Source: an uncultured Flaviramulus sp. (GTDB lineage: Bacteria; Bacteroidota; Bacteroidia; Flavobacteriales; Flavobacteriaceae). Taken from it: a stretch of 64,000 nucleotides of DNA. The position numbers and the translations under genes are program-made. Below the pieces are notes generated by a model, which was not told the origin of the DNA, did not search any database, and saw only the letters and a program-made list of their open reading frames with translations. This document shows positions 16,568 to 26,954 of this stretch, in pieces; the first letter of the stretch is position 1, and each line of letters begins with the position of its first letter. Location of the stretch: the NCBI GenBank assembly GCA_947495125.1, contig CANLXL010000004.1, positions 334,322 through 398,321 of the forward strand, in the 5' to 3' direction.

Positions 16568-17725
16568 TTATAAGGTGTATTTTTTATTTAAAAATTCGTT
16601 AAAGTTTAAATATATTTTTTTCAGAACATAATCGTTAGATCTTTCTAAGGATAGTCGGCTATATCTTTCCCTTTCCCTGGGGTTATCACTTAGGTAATCG
16701 AGAGCCTTTTTTAAAGCTTCGTCATCGTCATTATTAATCAATATCCCATATTTGGCCTTAAAAAACTCACCATGTCCAATTTCGATATCTTTGTTTTCAT
16801 GAAGCAATTCAAGGGGGCCGGACAAGCAGTTTGTAGAAATACAAGGTAAACCAGAAGCCATCGCTTCCATTAATGCATTCGGAAAGCCCTCTGTAAATGA
16901 AGACAAAACAAAGCAATGGTTTTGAATGAGGTAATCATTTACATTATTAACCCTACCTAACAGAAAAATCTGATCCTCTAATCCCTTTTCATTTATGGCG
17001 TTTAATAGATCATTTTTTAAATGACCTTCACCTAAAATCTCTAATTTATAGTTTTTACTAGAACTCTCAATTGATTTTATAATCATTATTTGATTCTTAC
17101 GCGTATTTAAAGTTCCCGCAGTAACAACTTTAATAACCTCTGTTGGCTTTGATAGGTTACTCGGGTTAATGGTTTTTTCCGGTATTTCAATGGGATTATA
17201 TATAACCTCCATAGGTATTTTTATACCGAAATTATTTTTCAAATCTTCATTGATATATACTGAATTTGAAAACAACTTGTCACATCTATTATATAAAAGA
17301 GGGTATAGGAACTTTGACAAAGCTAAAGATAACTTAGAGGTAAAATTATCGGAAGGAAACCCTCTTTCACTAATAATATACTGCGTTTTTTTATGAAATA
17401 TTGAAACTAAACCATTAATTAAATTAGGTCTATTTAATAATGAAATGGCATACTCTATGTTTTTTTCTTTTAGCGTTTTTTTATACTTAAAGATGAATTT
17501 AACAACATCTAAATATTTATACAGCCAATGATTTGTGTATTTCTCATCTTCTAAAAAAACAACATTTACATCTTCAGGTATTGGGAAATGAATATTGTTA
17601 TACATTAAAATAAGATATACGTTATAATCATTGACCAACTCCTTTAATAGCAGGCTCGTTACTTTTTCTGCACCTCCAGTAGAAAGGTCTAAATTGAAAA
17701 TGCTTAAATTTTGTTTTGCGGGCAT
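16568..17725 (-). CDS. GT4 glycosyltransferase
   Basis: This 385-residue GT-B enzyme has DLSTGGAEKVTSLLLKEL near the N-terminus, the GGAExV signature of family 4 transferases, VVTAGTLNTRKNQIMII at the start of the donor domain and SSFTEGFPNALMEAMASG with an intact E-x7-E. It lies 4 bases downstream of another GT4 gene and 2 bases upstream of asnB, so it belongs to a tightly packed operon. It most likely adds one sugar of the repeat unit; donor and linkage are unknown. Confidence 0.88.
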   Translation of the reverse strand: MPAKQNLSIFNLDLSTGGAEKVTSLLLKELVNDYNVYLILMYNNIHFPIPEDVNVVFLEDEKYTNHWLYKYLDVVKFIFKYKKTLKEKNIEYAISLLNRPNLINGLVSIFHKKTQYIISERGFPSDNFTSKLSLALSKFLYPLLYNRCDKLFSNSVYINEDLKNNFGIKIPMEVIYNPIEIPEKTINPSNLSKPTEVIKVVTAGTLNTRKNQIMIIKSIESSSKNYKLEILGEGHLKNDLLNAINEKGLEDQIFLLGRVNNVNDYLIQNHCFVLSSFTEGFPNALMEAMASGLPCISTNCLSGPLELLHENKDIEIGHGEFFKAKYGILINNDDDEALKKALDYLSDNPRERERYSRLSLERSNDYVLKKIYLNFNEFLNKKYTL

Positions 17726-17729
17726 ATAT

Positions 17730-18797
17730 TTAACTTAAAATTTTAATAAACAAATCCTCGAATTCCTTTATTATTTTTTTCTTACTGAATTTTTCAATAA
17801 CAGAATTCCTAACCTCTATAGGACTCCAATTATGGTTTTCTTTTAATTTTTTCAAGTACATTGATTCGTTCTCCACTAGGAAACCATTTACACCGTTTTC
17901 TATAATTTCTTTGGTACCGCCTGGAACATTAAACGCTATTACAGGAGTTCCAACAACACAACTTTCTAATAGAGAATTTGGAAAGCCTTCCACAAAAGAC
18001 CCCTGTAGAAACAAATCATTCTCTGCTATATATTGATCTACTTTTTTAGTAAAAGGAATATGCTTTATATTGTTTTCAATCCCAAGTTTTTTGGCGGTAT
18101 TAAATAAGCTCTTTTTAAATTCTTCATGTCCGTCTCCAATTATGGTATATTGAAACGGTTCATTTAATTTAGAAAGTATCGTTAATAGTCTTTCATGTCC
18201 TTTAACTTCTGTTAATCTGCCAACAGTTATAAATTTTTTACAACTATCATTTCTGGTGTCATTTTTTAGTTTTGGTATCCTAGAAATAGGGTTGTTTATC
18301 TTTGTTACTTTGCTTTTTGGTATTTGATAATTTTTTATCATATCCTTGACCATATCATCGGATTGACAAACTAGTGCATCTATTTTTTTTAAACTATTAT
18401 GGACTATAGAACCTGAAAAAAACTTTTTGGTTTTTTCATTTTTTCTTGAACTTAAAATGGTAGCTTCTCTTCCAATAAATTTTGTCTTTTTAAAAAGGGT
18501 AGATATCATTCCCATAACTGCATTTAAATGATATATGGAACTTACTACGATATCTGGTTTTTCTTTTAGGAAATATAAAATCAAATATGGAATTGAGAAT
18601 AATACTCTAGGCGTGTTCAGATATTTTACATTTATAGAACTAACATCATAACTTGTATCTTTCGAATAACCGGTTATTAAAAGTTTAGAGTCAAAGTCTT
18701 GTTTATTTATATTTTGGGCTACAAAAGATATAACTCTTTCCGCTCCACCTGGGACCAACGATGGTAAAACGAAGATAATTTTTTTAGTCTTTTTCAT
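17730..18797 (-). CDS. GT4 glycosyltransferase
   Basis: The 355-residue GT-B protein begins with IIFVLPSLVPGGAERVISFV, has FITVGRLTEVKGHERLL at the donor domain and GSFVEGFPNSLLESCVVG as the E-x7-E block, with GGTKEIIENGVNGFLV near the end. It is a standard family 4 glycosyltransferase. Gaps to its neighbours are 7 bases (acetyltransferase gene) and 4 bases (next GT4 gene), indicating one transcript. Confidence 0.88.
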   Translation of the reverse strand: MKKTKKIIFVLPSLVPGGAERVISFVAQNINKQDFDSKLLITGYSKDTSYDVSSINVKYLNTPRVLFSIPYLILYFLKEKPDIVVSSIYHLNAVMGMISTLFKKTKFIGREATILSSRKNEKTKKFFSGSIVHNSLKKIDALVCQSDDMVKDMIKNYQIPKSKVTKINNPISRIPKLKNDTRNDSCKKFITVGRLTEVKGHERLLTILSKLNEPFQYTIIGDGHEEFKKSLFNTAKKLGIENNIKHIPFTKKVDQYIAENDLFLQGSFVEGFPNSLLESCVVGTPVIAFNVPGGTKEIIENGVNGFLVENESMYLKKLKENHNWSPIEVRNSVIEKFSKKKIIKEFEDLFIKILS

Positions 18798-18804
18798 GGT
18801 GTAG

Positions 18805-19386
18805 CTAAATGTGCTTGATTATCCGTCTTATATCCACTTCTTTTATAATTTTAGCCGGGTTACCGGCAAGTAATATATTGTCTTTCTTAAAGGATTTATT
18901 GACCACGGCATTAGCACTTATTGCAATGTTATTACCAAGTTCTATGTCGCCATAAATTTTTGCTCCCGGACCAATATAAACATTGTCACCAATTTGAGGG
19001 GCCTCAGGTTTTCCACCAGACGCTCCAATGTTTGTACACGCATGAATTCTACAATTCTTTCCAACTTTTGTATTACTGTTAATGACAATAGTTCCGTAGT
19101 GAACAATAGCGAGACCTGGACCAAAAACATTTATGGGAATTGAAAATCCAAGCTTTAATGACAGTTTCTTAAATTTATATTTCAAATAATAAAAAGAAAA
19201 TAGACCAACTCCATTCTTTTTACAATTGTTATAATATTCTAATTTCCTAAGTGTTTTTTGATATTGCCAGATATAATCTTTAGATATAAGGTTTTTTAAT
19301 TTTAACTTAACGTTGTTGTCGTATATCCCAAGCGCAGCTTTGTCCGATTCCAAATACTGTTTATAAGTTTTTTTACTAGTTATCAT
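18805..19386 (-). CDS. Serine-acetyltransferase-like hexapeptide-repeat acetyltransferase
   Basis: The 193-residue protein has about 85 helical N-terminal residues and then a left-handed beta-helix of hexapeptide turns (IVINSNTKVGKNCRIH, IGDNVYIGPGAKIYGDIELG), ending with LLAGNPAKII, the usual acetyl-CoA-binding tail. The catalytic histidine is probably in LAIVHYGT. The layout resembles CysE, but in a glycosyltransferase operon it more likely O- or N-acetylates a sugar (WcaB-type). It is 7 bases upstream of a GT4 gene. Confidence 0.82.
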   Translation of the reverse strand: MITSKKTYKQYLESDKAALGIYDNNVKLKLKNLISKDYIWQYQKTLRKLEYYNNCKKNGVGLFSFYYLKYKFKKLSLKLGFSIPINVFGPGLAIVHYGTIVINSNTKVGKNCRIHACTNIGASGGKPEAPQIGDNVYIGPGAKIYGDIELGNNIAISANAVVNKSFKKDNILLAGNPAKIIKEVDIRRIIKHI

Positions 19387-19465
19387 TTTTTAATTGTTAA
19401 CAAATTATCTCCCAATAATTGAGCGCAAAATATAAAAAACGCGTTCAAAGCACTTCAGGAAACTT

Positions 19466-20677
19466 TTATTGTTTAATTTCATTAAGACTATATCGCTTAT
19501 TATCAAAATCGATTAAATACGCAATATATATAAATATAGCCATTAAATAGCCTTGATTGATTACACTTTGTAAACTTAACATGAACACACATAATGCGAT
19601 TAGGATAGAGAGTACAAAAAAGCAAACATCATCGCTACTTTTAAGAGCATTTCTATAATATTTAGAAAGCATAAATAAGAAAACCAATAGCGTAAAAATT
19701 CCGGCATCCGCCATAACACCAACTACGGTGTTGTGCCCTTTTATGGAGACTGTAAAGTCTATTCCATTACCAATAATAGGACTTTCATAAACATATTTAA
19801 GTAAATTGTCTAGTAGAGCATCCCTTCCTGAATTATCGACTTCTTTGGTGTTAAAGGTTAGCATATTAACGATGTTGCTAATCTTGTCCCTTTGAGGAGT
19901 GGTTAAATCAAAACCAGATACTAGGTCATTCAAATTTATCAATGCGAGATAGAATAAGGGAATTAGAACAATAACTAACAGTATTCTTTTAGGAGAGAAA
20001 ATCTTATGATTCAAAAGCATAATTGAAATCGTAAACACGAAAAAACCGGTAGTAGAAAAAGTAAGTACTAAGCTATAGACTATAAGTGCCAATAAAACAA
20101 GTTTCACAAGTTTAAATATTGGCTTTATAGGTTTGAAACCTTTATAAACAAATAAAAAAGCTAAAATACAAACTAAAGCCGCACTATTGGCATCTCCATA
20201 AACACCACCTGCGCGATCTACGGTGTATATGTGTACACCTTTGTAATCCAGACTCCAGTTTATTTTGGCAAGATAAATACTTAGTAATGCTGATATTAAC
20301 AATGTAACTAAAGCAACTTTTTCAAATAGTTTTCTGTTTTGCGGTACGCTGAGATAAACATAAAAACCTAGGACATAAATTAAAGGTATTATACTTGCCA
20401 ATATTTGTGCCGGGTTATCATGAATAGCACTAGCTAAAGTTGCAAAGCAATAGTAAAATGCATAGAAAACAAACCATAATTTAGCGGTTTTCGAAGTTTC
20501 ACCCATGACTTTGCGGTTTAGAACGATCCCTGCAAGTAGAAGGGCTATAAACCCGTAGGCAAGCAATTGAGAGATAGTTTCCGAAATATAAAGAGCACTT
20601 AATGCCTGTAGATTTAAAACTGTACCACAAAATGGAAATAAGAAACAAAAAATATTAATGACTCTCAAATTATTCAT
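19466..20677 (-). CDS. wzy: O-antigen ligase/polymerase family membrane protein (Wzy-like)
   Basis: The 403-residue protein is almost entirely hydrophobic, with about ten to twelve membrane segments. A hydrophilic periplasmic loop (about residues 250-300) precedes GNGIDFTVSIKGHNTVVG, which resembles the Wzy_C/WaaL block with its conserved histidine (GHN). Together with the flippase at 22776 and the Wza/Wzc pair at 35-38 kb this fits a Wzx/Wzy-dependent pathway, in which this protein links repeat units in the periplasm. A ligase role is the alternative. Confidence 0.82.
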   Translation of the reverse strand: MNNLRVINIFCFLFPFCGTVLNLQALSALYISETISQLLAYGFIALLLAGIVLNRKVMGETSKTAKLWFVFYAFYYCFATLASAIHDNPAQILASIIPLIYVLGFYVYLSVPQNRKLFEKVALVTLLISALLSIYLAKINWSLDYKGVHIYTVDRAGGVYGDANSAALVCILAFLFVYKGFKPIKPIFKLVKLVLLALIVYSLVLTFSTTGFFVFTISIMLLNHKIFSPKRILLVIVLIPLFYLALINLNDLVSGFDLTTPQRDKISNIVNMLTFNTKEVDNSGRDALLDNLLKYVYESPIIGNGIDFTVSIKGHNTVVGVMADAGIFTLLVFLFMLSKYYRNALKSSDDVCFFVLSILIALCVFMLSLQSVINQGYLMAIFIYIAYLIDFDNKRYSLNEIKQ

Positions 20678-20757
20678 AGCTCCATATTTATTGTAGAAAT
20701 CATGTAGTACTTTTTCTGTTCTGGGTTCTTGTGTTAAATGATTGCGAGTTAAACTTG

Positions 20758-21516
20758 TTAATTACTTAGAGTGTCGTCATTAGCTTTAGCTCTTTTTTTT
20801 AAAAAGTACTCGTAAATATACGTGTTATGTTTATTATCTGAAATTGTTAAAAACAGGAAATACCATGTCAAAATACTTAGCGTAATCATTTCTCCGCCAT
20901 CCTCTAATAATATCATAAACAGCAAGGTATATCTATTATCACCAATGGCGACTAGTTGATGAAGAACATCCACGCCGATCCCGAAAAAAAGAAATATTGC
21001 AAAAAGCAAACCTATATCAATATAAGTTCTTCTTATTCTTTTGCTTCCATAATAATAGGTAAATAACAAGAGTAATAACAGGATGGGGCCAAAAATACCA
21101 ACGTAAGTAAGCTCACCAAGATCTTGAGGTCTTAGGCCGAATGCGGGTGCAATATTGAATTTTTCAACGACCCAGGCAGCAAATCGCTCATGGAATTGAA
21201 GAGCGTCATCAAGAAGTAACAAGGTGAAAAGAAAAAACCAGGATATATAGTTATATATTTTTTTGCTTAATACAATTCGTAGGGTGGCTACCATAATTAT
21301 GAAATATTTTAAATATTGAAACATTTCCGGGTAACCTCCATCCAGGTTAAGTAGGAACGGATCTGTGATGGACCAATCAAATTCCACTCTAATAAAAATA
21401 AGATAAATAAATATGACATGTGCTAAAATAAAAAGAATATCGAGCGTAAGAAATAACAAAAGAAATCGGTTGGTTTTCTTCTTGCTAAAATGGTTTCTAA
21501 AGAACTTAAACTTCAT
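20758..21516 (-). CDS. Unrecognised multi-spanning membrane protein with buried acidic/His motifs
   Basis: I do not recognise the family of this 252-residue protein. It has about six membrane segments (near 16-38, 65-85, 90-105, 130-155, 165-185 and 205-222). Within or next to them lie charged motifs LLDDALQFHERFA, GIGVDVLHQLVA and LLEDGGEMI, an Asp/His/Glu set reminiscent of intramembrane hydrolases, although no named family can be assigned. It lies between the Wzy-like gene and a GT4 gene in the same orientation, with gaps of 80 and 142 bases. A role in polymer or lipid-carrier processing is conceivable but unproven. Confidence 0.6.
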   Translation of the reverse strand: MKFKFFRNHFSKKKTNRFLLLFLTLDILFILAHVIFIYLIFIRVEFDWSITDPFLLNLDGGYPEMFQYLKYFIIMVATLRIVLSKKIYNYISWFFLFTLLLLDDALQFHERFAAWVVEKFNIAPAFGLRPQDLGELTYVGIFGPILLLLLLFTYYYGSKRIRRTYIDIGLLFAIFLFFGIGVDVLHQLVAIGDNRYTLLFMILLEDGGEMITLSILTWYFLFLTISDNKHNTYIYEYFLKKRAKANDDTLSN

Positions 21517-21658
21517 GGTATTATCTTTTAAAATGTTAAATTTAGTTTAAAAAAAGTAGCGCTTAATATAGACACGATTAAATGTCTCTTTTATCTTTAA
21601 ATGGCTACGCGTAAATTTTAAATAGTAGAAAGGTCAACTTGTTTAAAGCAAATAGTCT

Positions 21659-22744
21659 TTAATTGTTAAAAATCATCTCTTCAAAAATTTTCTCATAGCG
21701 ATTTAATATAGTTTTTATATCATATTTTTCTAGAGATTTAACGCCGTTTTCCCTTAAAGCATCCCTTAACGTTTGGTTTTCAATTAATTCTACCAATTTA
21801 CTACTCATTTCATTTTTATTTTGATCCTCAATTAAAAGACCATTCAATTCATTTGTTATAATGTCGGATGGACCTGTCTTGCAATCATAAGCTATACATG
21901 CCATTCCCTGGGACATGGCCTCTAATAGAACCATCGGTAAACCTTCGTATCTCGAGGGCAAAATAAAGATGGAAGACGCTTGCATTAATTCAGGGATATT
22001 ATTGAGAAACCCGGTAAATGTTATCTGCTTTTCTAACTGATTCTTTTTTACAATGTCTGAAAGAAATTGCAGACCGTTATCACCACCTCCAACTATTTTA
22101 AGGTGCCAGTCAGGATGGGATTGCAAAATAGGCTTAATTAAAGGAATTAAATTGTCGAAACCTTTATGATGATATCTGTCTAAGCTTCCGATGGACAAAA
22201 TCACTTTATCCCTTTCTTTATTTGTTAATTCAACCGGTTTAAAGGAACATGGATTGGGCATTACAACCACGTTTACACCATATTTTTTATAATATTCAAC
22301 ATCGAAAGAAGTAAGAACAGTAACTAAGTTTGCGAAACGATAAAGTATTTTTCTTGTAAAATCGGTTAACAATGCACGGCCATGCATTTTTCTCAAATAA
22401 CTATTATGCTCAGCAGCAATTATTTTGATACCATACAGCTTGGCTATTGGTATTGTTATTAGATTAGTTAATGTGATAAAAGAAATAATGATATCCGGCC
22501 TTTTACTTTTATTTCTATAGTATTTAAACAAGTTTATAAAACTCCTAAAGGTATGGTTTGGAATCTTCCCATAACTTAAATCAATCCATTGCATATTTTC
22601 ATCCAATTCGTATTCAGAGCCTTCGTTAAGTGTTATAACGGATACCTCGTATTTAGATAATTTGGCAAGGTTTTCAGCAAGTAATGTTAATACTCTTTCA
22701 GCACCTCCTCCTCTTAATGTACTTATGATAAAATGAATTTTCAT
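21659..22744 (-). CDS. GT4 glycosyltransferase
   Basis: This 361-residue GT-B family 4 enzyme has IISTLRGGGAERVLTLLAEN at the N-terminus, VILSIGSLDRYHHKGFDNLI in the donor domain and SRYEGLPMVLLEAMSQGM as the E-x7-E motif. DCKTGPSDIITNELNGLLI follows, typical of WbdH/AmsD-like transferases. It starts 31 bases after the flippase gene and should act on lipid-linked intermediates at the inner leaflet. Confidence 0.88.
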   Translation of the reverse strand: MKIHFIISTLRGGGAERVLTLLAENLAKLSKYEVSVITLNEGSEYELDENMQWIDLSYGKIPNHTFRSFINLFKYYRNKSKRPDIIISFITLTNLITIPIAKLYGIKIIAAEHNSYLRKMHGRALLTDFTRKILYRFANLVTVLTSFDVEYYKKYGVNVVVMPNPCSFKPVELTNKERDKVILSIGSLDRYHHKGFDNLIPLIKPILQSHPDWHLKIVGGGDNGLQFLSDIVKKNQLEKQITFTGFLNNIPELMQASSIFILPSRYEGLPMVLLEAMSQGMACIAYDCKTGPSDIITNELNGLLIEDQNKNEMSSKLVELIENQTLRDALRENGVKSLEKYDIKTILNRYEKIFEEMIFNN

Positions 22745-22775
22745 CTGTTTTTCAATATCGTTATATACTACAGGC

Positions 22776-24122
22776 TTATGTCTGCTTGAATAGTTTAAAT
22801 TGTTTAATCGTGAAACTAATATAGAAGCAGCTACTTAAAATATAAATTATTGTAGTAGCCATAACTAGCCCGTATACGCCATATTTTTTTATTAATAGAA
22901 AATTAAGAATAATGTTAGCAACTAAACTAAATAATGATACCCAAGCCATAAACTTGTTTTTATTAATACTTGTTAAAAATTTAACGAGTATAAGGGTGCA
23001 TAAATAAAAAGGAACATATATAAAAGCTATTTGTTGAATTTTTGAAACAATATTGGTGTCTTCTGCTGTAAACTCGTTACGTTCAAATAGAAAAGAAATG
23101 ATATTTTCAGAGAAGAATATGGTTAAAATTACTATTAAAGTAGAAGATATGAAAATTGTTTTCAATATTTTAAACAATTGTTGGTATGCCTTATTCATAT
23201 CTGTATTAATTAATCTAGAAAAATGTGGCAGCAAAACATTTCCCAATGCCAGAATAAGAATACCAACTATAAATTGAGGGATTTTAATTCCGTAACTGAT
23301 GGCAGTGATTGAGCCAATGGCCAATTGCGCCGCAAAAAATTGATCTACAAAACTATTTAACCCACTAAGAAGACCAGATGATATTTTAGGAGGTAGTTGT
23401 TTTAGCATTATAATAGAATTTTCGTTTAATCGAGGTCTTTTTAGACTTAACTCATTATAATATAAAGCTGCTGATGCAAAAAACACAAAAGTTATAATAG
23501 TTCCTGATAGCGTACCAACTGCAAGAACAAGGTTTCCTAGTTCATCATTGAAAAACCATAGGCAGACCAAAATTGAAATCGACATAAAGACACCAGAAAT
23601 AGTGGATAGGAAATATCTATTTGAAATTTCTAATAACCCACTAATAATTGATGATTGTCCCCAGAAAAAAAGACAAGGTAAAAGAAAATATAGTTGTTCT
23701 CTTATAAGTAAATAATAATCCTCAGAATGACCCGGAAATAATTTAACCAAGAAAAAATCCATTAAAACCAAGGTTATTAAAAAAAAAACCAAAGAAATAA
23801 TAAACGTAAGAATAAACACTATGGATTGAAATTCACCTTTACTTTCTGTGTTTTTCGAATTGGCAATGTAATTTGGTATAAAAATATTTTTTAACGCACC
23901 GATGAATACATTCTGTATAAAAGAAGGTATTAATATTGCAATTAAAAATGTATCCAGCATTACTGAAAGACCAAAAGTAGCCGCTATGACAGTTTCTTTA
24001 TAAAACCCTAATATTTTAACGATTATGGTTACTATCCCAACGGTTAAAATATTGAAAAAAAGAGGTCGCTTTATCAGTTCTACTCCTTTTTTGTATAAAG
24101 ATTTTATCAGATTTAAAAGCAT
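22776..24122 (-). CDS. wzx: MurJ/Wzx-type lipid-linked oligosaccharide flippase
   Basis: The 448-residue protein has 12-14 predicted membrane helices and the MurJ-like N-terminal block FYKETVIAATFGLSVMLDTF, followed by IPSFIQNVFIGALKN. NSFVDQFFAAQLAIGSITAI and LILALGNVLLPHFSRL occur in the middle and are typical of MOP-superfamily flippases. In this context it is best read as the Wzx that moves the undecaprenyl-PP-linked repeat unit across the inner membrane; a housekeeping MurJ is the alternative. It is 146 bases downstream of tviB. Confidence 0.85.
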   Translation of the reverse strand: MLLNLIKSLYKKGVELIKRPLFFNILTVGIVTIIVKILGFYKETVIAATFGLSVMLDTFLIAILIPSFIQNVFIGALKNIFIPNYIANSKNTESKGEFQSIVFILTFIISLVFFLITLVLMDFFLVKLFPGHSEDYYLLIREQLYFLLPCLFFWGQSSIISGLLEISNRYFLSTISGVFMSISILVCLWFFNDELGNLVLAVGTLSGTIITFVFFASAALYYNELSLKRPRLNENSIIMLKQLPPKISSGLLSGLNSFVDQFFAAQLAIGSITAISYGIKIPQFIVGILILALGNVLLPHFSRLINTDMNKAYQQLFKILKTIFISSTLIVILTIFFSENIISFLFERNEFTAEDTNIVSKIQQIAFIYVPFYLCTLILVKFLTSINKNKFMAWVSLFSLVANIILNFLLIKKYGVYGLVMATTIIYILSSCFYISFTIKQFKLFKQT

Positions 24123-24268
24123 AGAATCTAGTAATAACCTTTAATGCGCTTACACCAGGTTAATTTTTAAGTTGTTAATATTTCTATTAAAGACGGGTAA
24201 TTTAGATATTGAAACTGTTGGAGGGACTGTTTTAATTAAGCTGCTAAATAAGTCTTTAATTATTCGGT

Positions 24269-25552
24269 TTAAAGACGTTTGTCGGCTATTCCACTCAAAG
24301 CCCCTTTAACATCATAAATAACCCCTTCTGTCGTTAAAATGGATCTTAGGTCTAAATCCAAAAACTCTTTATGTGCTACAGCCAATATGATGGCATCAAA
24401 CTTAGTATTTGGTAAATCCTGAACTGTTTCAATTCCATATTCATGCATTACTTCTTTAGGATTAGCCCAAGGGTCGTATATCTCAATTGAAGTTCCGTAA
24501 GTTTTTAATTGATCAATAATATCAACAGCTTTTGTATTTCTTACATCCGGACAGTTTTCTTTAAATGTGATTCCCAGTGTCAATATCTTAGCGCCTTTAA
24601 TTTTAATATCCCTTTGGACCATAAGCTTTATAATTTCCGAAGCAACATATTGGCCCATCCCATCATTAACTCTACGTCCTGCTAAAATAATTTCTGGGTG
24701 ATAACCAACTTCTTGTGCTTTTTGAGCTAAATAATAAGGGTCTACACCAATACAATGTCCGCCAACCAAACCTGGCTTAAATGGTAGGAAATTCCATTTG
24801 GTTCCAGCTGCCTCCAATACAGAGTGGGTATCTATATCCATAAGGTTGAAAATTTTTGCCAATTCATTAACAAATGCAATATTGATGTCTCTCTGTGAGT
24901 TTTCAATAACCTTAGCTGCTTCTGCTACTCTTATAGTAGGAGCGAGGTGCGTTCCAGCACTAATAACACTTGCATATAGATCGTTTACCTTTACTCCAAT
25001 TTCTGGAGTCGAGCCAGCTGTTACTTTTAAAATTTTATCAACTGTATGCTCCTTATCTCCAGGGTTAATCCGTTCAGGTGAATATCCTGCGAAGAAGTCT
25101 GAGTTGAACTTTAGTCCACTTATTTTTTCTAAAACAGGGACACATTCATCTTCAGTAACTCCCGGGTAAACCGTTGATTCATAAATTACAATATCACCTT
25201 TCTTGAGTACTTTTGCAACAGTTTCACTAGACTTATATAAAGGTGTTAAGTCTGGTCGGTTATTTTTGTCGATAGGTGTAGGAACGGTTACAACGTAATA
25301 ATTACAATCCTTTATATCATCAATATTAGATGAACAATATAAACCTTTACTAGAGTCGGCGTTATCTTTAAGTACTGCTTTTAAAATATCATCTTCAATT
25401 TCTAATGTTGCATCTTTTCCTTCTTGTAATTCTGAGACTCTCTTTTGGTTAATATCAAAACCAACAACTGAATATTTTGTTGCAAATAAACGGGCGAGGG
25501 GCAAACCCACATAACCCAATCCAATAACTGCTATTTTATTATTTTTATTCAT
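24269..25552 (-). CDS. tviB: UDP-N-acetylglucosamine/galactosamine 6-dehydrogenase (TviB/WbpO family)
   Basis: The 427-residue protein oxidises the C6 hydroxyl of a UDP-N-acetylhexosamine to a carboxylate in two NAD+-dependent steps. It has the N-terminal Rossmann motif IAVIGLGYVGLPLA (7-20), YESTVYPGVTEDE (124-136), GYSPERINPGDKEH (156-169), and catalytic Cys267 in GLVGGHCIGVDPYYL. GITFKENCPDVRNT lies in the C-terminal domain. These blocks agree closely with Salmonella TviB as I remember it. It follows ugd by 15 bases and forms with tviC (26955) the pair needed for UDP-GalNAcA. Confidence 0.92.
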   Translation of the reverse strand: MNKNNKIAVIGLGYVGLPLARLFATKYSVVGFDINQKRVSELQEGKDATLEIEDDILKAVLKDNADSSKGLYCSSNIDDIKDCNYYVVTVPTPIDKNNRPDLTPLYKSSETVAKVLKKGDIVIYESTVYPGVTEDECVPVLEKISGLKFNSDFFAGYSPERINPGDKEHTVDKILKVTAGSTPEIGVKVNDLYASVISAGTHLAPTIRVAEAAKVIENSQRDINIAFVNELAKIFNLMDIDTHSVLEAAGTKWNFLPFKPGLVGGHCIGVDPYYLAQKAQEVGYHPEIILAGRRVNDGMGQYVASEIIKLMVQRDIKIKGAKILTLGITFKENCPDVRNTKAVDIIDQLKTYGTSIEIYDPWANPKEVMHEYGIETVQDLPNTKFDAIILAVAHKEFLDLDLRSILTTEGVIYDVKGALSGIADKRL

Positions 25553-25567
25553 AATTTCATTAAATTA

Positions 25568-26947
25568 TTATTGACCAATTGATGAATATTCAAAGCCTAT
25601 TTTTTCCATTTCTGATTTATCCAGTATGTTTCTACCATCAAATATAAATGCAGGCTTTTTCATTTCTGTATATATTTTTTTCCAATCGTAAGTTTTAAAC
25701 TCATCCCATTCTGTCATAATAGCAACAGCATGAGCATCTTTTAAAGCCTCATATGGGGTTTCAGTAGCTTGAATTAACCTGTTGTTTTCTTCTTCGGTCC
25801 TAGAGCCTAAATAGTTTAAATCCGACTGCATTTTTTCATTAGATACTTTAGGGTCGTAAACAGCAATGTTCGCTTGCTCATTTAATAAATAATCTGCAAC
25901 ATAAATGGCCGCAGATTCTCTAGTATCGTTAGTGTCCTTTTTGAAAGCCCAACCTAAAAAGCCTATTTTCTTTCCTGAAACCGTATTATATAACGAGCTT
26001 ATTAAATTATCAGCAAAACGTCTTTTTTGGTGGTCGTTTAATATAATAACCTGCTCCCAATAGTCTGCAACAGTCTGTAAATTATAGCTTCTGGCTATAT
26101 AAACAAGATTTAGTATGTCTTTTTGAAAACATGATCCACCAAAGCCAACGGAGGATTTAAGAAATTTTGGACCGATTCTAGAGTCCATGCCTATAGCTTT
26201 AGCGACTTCACTAACGTTAGCCTCTGTTTTTTCACATAGCTCAGAAATAGCGTTAATAGAAGAAATACGTTGTGCTAAAAAGGCATTGGCGGTAAGTTTA
26301 GATAATTCTGAAGACCAAACATTTGTTCTTAAAATTTTATTTTGCGGCACCCAATTACCATATATGCTTGCCAAGCTTTCGATCGCCTCATCTGATTCTC
26401 CACCAATCAAAACTCTATCTGGGTTTAACAAATCTTGAATTGCAGTTCCTTCAGCTAAAAATTCCGGGTTTGATAAAATATCAAATTTAACTGCGCTACC
26501 TGTATTGTCCAAAATACTTTTAATTGCTTGTGCAGTTCTTACGGGCAGCGTTGATTTTTCAACCACAATCTTATCGGTTGTCGCAACATCCGCTATGTTT
26601 CTAGCGCAAAGTTCTACATATTTTAAATCTGCAGCCATACCTTTGCCTTTACCATAGGTTTTGGTCGGTGTGTTTACTGAGATAAAAATCATTTCCGACT
26701 CATCAATAGTTTTATTTATTTCGGTAGAAAAGAATAGGTTTTTACCCCTTGTTTCTTTAACGATGTCGGCTAAGCCTGGTTCATAAATTGGTAGTTTTGA
26801 TAAATCACTATCGTTCCATGCTGCAATTCTTTCGGCATTAATATCAACAATAGTTACTTTAATATCTGGGTTTTTTTTAGCAATAACTGCCATTGTTGGG
26901 CCGCCAACATAGCCAGCTCCAATACAACAAATTTTTGTTACCTTCAT
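25568..26947 (-). CDS. ugd: UDP-glucose 6-dehydrogenase, eukaryotic-like long form
   Basis: The 459-residue enzyme makes UDP-glucuronate from UDP-glucose. It has [18 protein letters not shown] (6-23), the [16 protein letters not shown] loop that marks the long, eukaryote-like UGDH subfamily, [19 protein letters not shown] (160-178) and catalytic Cys273 in [12 protein letters not shown]. The C-terminal NAD/UDP-binding half includes [14 protein letters not shown]. It starts 7 bases after tviC. Its product feeds the UDP-glucuronate epimerase encoded just upstream. Confidence 0.94.
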   Translation of the reverse strand: MKVTKICCIGAGYVGGPTMAVIAKKNPDIKVTIVDINAERIAAWNDSDLSKLPIYEPGLADIVKETRGKNLFFSTEINKTIDESEMIFISVNTPTKTYGKGKGMAADLKYVELCARNIADVATTDKIVVEKSTLPVRTAQAIKSILDNTGSAVKFDILSNPEFLAEGTAIQDLLNPDRVLIGGESDEAIESLASIYGNWVPQNKILRTNVWSSELSKLTANAFLAQRISSINAISELCEKTEANVSEVAKAIGMDSRIGPKFLKSSVGFGGSCFQKDILNLVYIARSYNLQTVADYWEQVIILNDHQKRRFADNLISSLYNTVSGKKIGFLGWAFKKDTNDTRESAAIYVADYLLNEQANIAVYDPKVSNEKMQSDLNYLGSRTEEENNRLIQATETPYEALKDAHAVAIMTEWDEFKTYDWKKIYTEMKKPAFIFDGRNILDKSEMEKIGFEYSSIGQ

Positions 26948-26954
26948 CTTAAAA

